A stretch of 7,128 bases of DNA from Clostridia bacterium (GTDB lineage Bacteria; Bacillota_A; Clostridia; TANB77; CAG-508): NCBI GenBank assembly GCA_017621295.1, contig JAGATI010000058.1, positions 1 through 7,128 of the forward strand, given 5' to 3'. Below, one piece after another: positions 5,018 to 7,128 of this stretch (position 1 is its first letter; the number at the start of each line of letters is the position of its first letter). Made by a program: the position numbers and the translations under genes. The notes below the pieces were generated by a model that was given only the letters and a program-made list of their open reading frames with translations, was not told the origin of the DNA and made no database searches.

Positions 5018-6198
5018 TTATGTTCTTACTACTGACTTTCTTTTAAATAAAATCTCGCTAAACCATACAGATGGATAACCTGCATATGGTATTTTAAATT
5101 TAACTATTCCTAAAACTTGTTTTTCTTCAACTTTTTTCATATCTGGAAAGTCGTTATTATCTCCTTTTGTTGTAAAAAGTCTTGTTCCATCTTTTTCTTC
5201 TATTTCTATAACTCTATGAATTATTACATTACTTTCTAATTGATATTCTAATATATCTCCTACTTTTATTTCTTTTATATCATCTTTTTTTATTTTTTTA
5301 CTAATAACTATATATCCTCTATAAAAATCTGGAACCATACTATTAGACATTACAGCTACAGGTTTATATGGAAATAATCCTGCTATAAAAACTGTTAGTA
5401 CTATAGCTATTATTACAAACTTGGCAGATTTATTAGGACTAATACCTTTTTTCTCTTTTCTTGTTAATCTATTAATTTTTATTGTATGCTCATAATTGAT
5501 ATATATAAATAAAATTACTGGTACTAAAGCTTCTAATATTGATGATAAAAACCAATCTATATTTGGAAATATTGGTAATAAAATTGAAGCTAAAGTAATA
5601 GGTAGTCTATATGCTATAATTAAAAAATACCCTCCTGTTTTTGCTAAATATGTGCATATAGCTGAAATTGCTATACCGAGGTATTAAATTTGAACTAACA
5701 AATTTAAAAACAGTTTCTCCATTTTCAAAATTTGCGAAAAAGTTGGTATAGTCTATATTAATAATTATAAATATTATAGTAACAGCAATATAATTTTTTA
5801 TATTATTACTTTTATTTACAAATTTATTTCTTACATATTCTCTTAATAATAAAAGTCCCACCACAAAAACTATATTTTTTAAAATACTAAAAAAGTTCCT
5901 AGAATATGGACTAATTTGATATCCATAAATAAGCCCTAATAAAAAATATATCATATAATATAATATTACAATTATTAATACAGTTTTAATTTTATCGTTT
6001 TTCCCTTTAAATCTTGAATGTTCATTTGGAATAGGAACAGATAAAATACATAATACTATCCATATCATCAAATTTATTATTCTTGCATATTCCCCGGAAG
6101 TAACTTGGTACTACAAAAAATGTTAATACAGAAGAACTTATTAATATTGCAGATATTATAATTAAGTATATAACAATATTTCCGTTTCCTTTGTTCAT
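5018..6198 (-). pseudogene. Multi-pass SipW-type signal peptidase I, interrupted by two +1 frameshifts
   Basis: Membrane serine peptidase that removes signal peptides outside the membrane. The first segment is MNKGNGNIVIYLIIISAI and on; after a shift near 6111 the next runs YQVTSGEYARIINLMIWIV through several membrane helices to SSNLIP; after a second shift near 5678 the last reads GIAISAICTYLAKTGGYF, more helices, then PVAVMSNSMVP. Catalytic serine is the one before M-V-P (codon 5341-5339); histidine in IIHRV (5218-5216) replaces the lysine of the classical bacterial type; GDNND supplies the acidic residue. Dropping one base at each site gives a continuous 392-residue protein of the form I know in Clostridia. 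As written, the longest C-terminal open stretch lacks any start codon before the catalytic motif except the ATG at 5350, which would remove all membrane helices. Pseudogene or sequence error remain possible; the second site is not in a homopolymer. AGG precedes the ATG at 6198. Confidence 0.8.
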
Positions 6199-6211
6199 AT
6201 TTAACCTGCAT

Positions 6212-6238
6212 ATGTTAGCTTAAATTTTGGGCTAACAT
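6212..6238 (-). promoter_or_regulatory. Leader hairpin before the signal peptidase gene
   Basis: ATGTTAGC (6212-6219) and GCTAACAT (6231-6238) form a perfect 8-bp stem with an 11-base loop. In the minus-strand transcript it ends 13 bases before the ATG at 6198, directly next to the weak ribosome site, where it could affect translation or mRNA stability. On the plus strand it is followed by TTTT, but no plus-strand gene needs a terminator here. Confidence 0.4.
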
Positions 6239-6263
6239 TTTTCCTTTATTAAATTTTATATTT

Positions 6264-6269
6264 ATTATA
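6264..6269 (-). promoter_or_regulatory. Possible -10 box for the signal peptidase gene
   Basis: A perfect TATAAT on the minus strand lies 66 bp upstream of the signal peptidase start and downstream of the terminator-like hairpin at 6292-6336, the right place for a separate promoter. The -35 region at 17 bp spacing (TAATAG) is poor, so support is limited. Confidence 0.35.
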
Positions 6270-6291
6270 GATTTTTTAAAATCTTCCTATT

Positions 6292-6336
6292 ACACAAAAT
6301 AGCCAAGTTTTTTTATACTTAGCTAATTTTATTTTA
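6292..6336 (-). terminator. Terminator-like hairpin after the TasA-like gene
   Basis: On the minus strand TAGCTAAGT (6317-6325) pairs with ACTTGGCTA (6300-6308) around an eight-base loop, with one G-U pair, and A-rich bases before the stem face TTTTGTGT after it. It lies about 90 bp beyond the TasA-like stop codon. The flanking A and T tracts on both sides make it potentially bidirectional. The stem is only moderately stable. The rest of 6199-6415 holds no gene. Confidence 0.6.
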
Positions 6337-6415
6337 TGTATTATTTTTATAATTTATTTTATATTTCATTCTATAATCTATTTAGTGATATAAATTATTT
6401 AGTTTTATTTTTATA

Positions 6416-6931
6416 TTAGTCTGCTTGTACATAATTTAATGTAATTGTTGCTGTTTTTGTTTTATTTTCTGGTATTTCAGTCATATCTGCATTCCATGTT
6501 ACAGTAACAATATAATCTTTTGTATCACCTGATAATAGTGTGTCATTTTCTTTAGCATTTATTGTGTATGTTATAGCTGTTGGTTCTATAGAATTAGCTT
6601 CTTTTATACCTGATATAGAATCTAGTTTTGCATTAATTGTTCCTGAATTTTCTACTGTTAATGTATATTGTGCTGTTGCACCTGGTTTTGTTAAATCTAC
6701 ATTAAATGTAGCAGAAGTACTTGTATATGTTGGTGATATTTTATCTTTTGCACCAGCTAAACTATTATTGTTTGATGGTGTAATTCCACTTATATGTACA
6801 TCCCATTCTGTTGTAATATTTGCAGTACCATTTATAACTAATTGTTGAGATAATGCTGCATATCCTGTTGCCATTCCAATAACAGCAATTAATAGTATGA
6901 CTAATAATAAATTTTTATTTTTTGTTTTCAT
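6416..6931 (-). CDS. TasA/CalY-like secreted surface protein with SipW-type signal peptide
   Basis: Exported protein resembling the TasA/CalY (camelysin) group, whose best-known members form extracellular fibres and are cut by SipW signal peptidase. The 171-residue product begins MKTKNKN, then a hydrophobic segment LLLVILLIAVIGMATGYAAL (about 8-27), with likely cleavage after A25 or A26; the junction GYAALSQQLVINGTANI is typical of proteins I know as SipW-dependent in Clostridia. The mature part is beta-rich and threonine- and asparagine-rich, with YTLTVENSGTINAKL and TATITLNYV, consistent with a single immunoglobulin-like sandwich. There is no LPxTG anchor. The ribosome site GGGAGGA lies about 6 bases before the ATG. 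The adjacent signal peptidase gene is the likely processing enzyme but looks broken, so a second peptidase may be needed. Fibre formation is inference. Confidence 0.78.
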   Translation of the reverse strand: MKTKNKNLLLVILLIAVIGMATGYAALSQQLVINGTANITTEWDVHISGITPSNNNSLAGAKDKISPTYTSTSATFNVDLTKPGATAQYTLTVENSGTINAKLDSISGIKEANSIEPTAITYTINAKENDTLLSGDTKDYIVTVTWNADMTEIPENKTKTATITLNYVQAD

Positions 6932-6965
6932 AAAAATTCCTCCCGAATATTAATGTATTAACCAT

Positions 6966-6993
6966 ATAATACCATAAAATACAAAAAAAACAA
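6966..6993 (-). promoter_or_regulatory. Candidate promoter of the TasA-like gene
   Basis: On the minus strand TTGTTT (6988-6993) and TATTAT (6966-6971) are 16 bp apart, and TGG before the -10 box gives an extended -10. The leader would be about 27 bases. The same T-rich tract can also be read as the tail of a weak hairpin (arms 6990-6996 and 7005-7011), so promoter and attenuator readings compete. Confidence 0.5.
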
Positions 6994-7005
6994 TTATAAA
7001 ACTGT

Positions 7006-7027
7006 AATTGTAATATAATTGTAATAT
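7006..7027. repeat. Perfect 11-bp tandem repeat upstream of the TasA-like gene
   Basis: AATTGTAATAT occurs twice in direct succession (7006-7016 and 7017-7027), immediately upstream of the candidate promoter. Paired sites at one helical turn's spacing would suit a regulator bound to one face of DNA, but the sequence is pure A+T apart from G, so chance expansion is possible. Confidence 0.45.
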
Positions 7028-7070
7028 TTCGTTATTAGTTAGCATTAATTTCTAAATCACATATAAAGTC

Positions 7071-7124
7071 AGTCCGTAGCCTGTGTATTTATATATAAAA
7101 ATTCCGTTCTTTGCTGGTCGGACT
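7071..7124 (-). ncRNA. Unidentified fold-back element at the right edge
   Basis: AGTCCG (7071-7076) pairs with CGGACT (7119-7124), and inside it AGC (7078-7080) with GCT (7113-7115). The minus-strand RNA would read AGUCCGACCAGCAAAG in its 5' part and CAGGCUACGGACU in its 3' part, with an A+U hairpin (UUUAUAUAUAAA) between. It is clearly richer in G and C than its surroundings. A GCAAAG box occurs in c-di-GMP-I riboswitches, but the other conserved parts are not found here, so I do not name it. It may continue beyond the edge, and its strand is a guess. Confidence 0.35.
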
Positions 7125-7128
7125 AGTC

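Noticed and set aside
5018..5350. Separate short signal peptidase beginning with MSNSMVP
   Set aside because: Upstream codons in the same frame (FPYKPVAV and several membrane helices) are family sequence and remain open to 5683; a start at the catalytic motif would leave no membrane segment.
5607..6071. Stand-alone small membrane protein starting at TTG or ATG near 6070
   Set aside because: Its frame continues upstream into YQVTSGEYARIIN and downstream, after one base shift, into the rest of a signal peptidase, so it is the middle of a broken gene rather than a separate one.
6540..6848. Plus-strand open frame of about 100 codons opposite the TasA-like gene
   Set aside because: The minus-strand gene has a signal peptide, a strong ribosome site and family-like sequence; the plus frame has none of these.
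6983..7011. Intrinsic terminator with seven-bp stem and eight T residues before the TasA-like gene
   Set aside because: The stem has just one G-C pair, too weak to call; it is kept only as part of the leader hypothesis.
7071..7128. c-di-GMP-I riboswitch or group I intron end at the right edge
   Set aside because: Only a GCAAAG box, or a GACTA string, is shared; the remaining conserved elements of either family are not visible in the window.

Overview
The window is strongly A+T-rich (roughly three quarters A+T by eye), and every gene I can support lies on the minus strand. Strong Shine-Dalgarno sequences, the order asp23 - amaP - nusB - xseA, and a TasA-like surface protein beside a multi-membrane-segment signal peptidase point to a low-GC Bacillota, most likely a Clostridia-type anaerobe. 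I cannot assign a genus.

In the direction of transcription (right to left) there are three blocks. Block 1, 7128-3824, is a surface/secretion group: a TasA/CalY-like protein with a signal peptide, a multi-pass signal peptidase I of the SipW type, and a DUF5305-like membrane protein. The signal peptidase reads as one family-typical protein only if two single-base +1 shifts are allowed, near 6111 and 5678, so as written it is broken. A terminator-like hairpin separates the TasA-like gene from the peptidase gene.

Block 2, 3825-1954, is accessory: a MNT nucleotidyltransferase and a HEPN protein, overlapping by 11 bp, which form a classic two-gene toxin-antitoxin pair, then a stand-alone gene joining an RNase H-like domain to a C-terminal winged helix. 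The tail of the HEPN gene and its 3' flank are duplicated in degenerate form just upstream of the pair, a fossil of a former tandem copy. A consensus promoter (TTGACA, 17 bp, TATAAT) shows that the RNase H-like gene starts at an internal TTG rather than at the upstream ATG.

Block 3, 1895-1, is a housekeeping operon with a good promoter: an Asp23-family protein, its membrane anchor AmaP, the antitermination factor NusB, and the start of exonuclease VII large subunit XseA, which runs off the left edge. A 16-bp inverted repeat sits between asp23 and amaP; its two mismatches become G-U pairs in the transcript.

The most interesting points are the eroded duplication around the MNT-HEPN pair, the RNase H/winged-helix fusion with its altered last catalytic position, the twice-shifted signal peptidase next to its likely substrate, and an unidentified fold-back element at the right edge. 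I see nothing that is clearly a wholly new system. No plus-strand gene, tRNA, rRNA, CRISPR array or complete insertion sequence was recognised.
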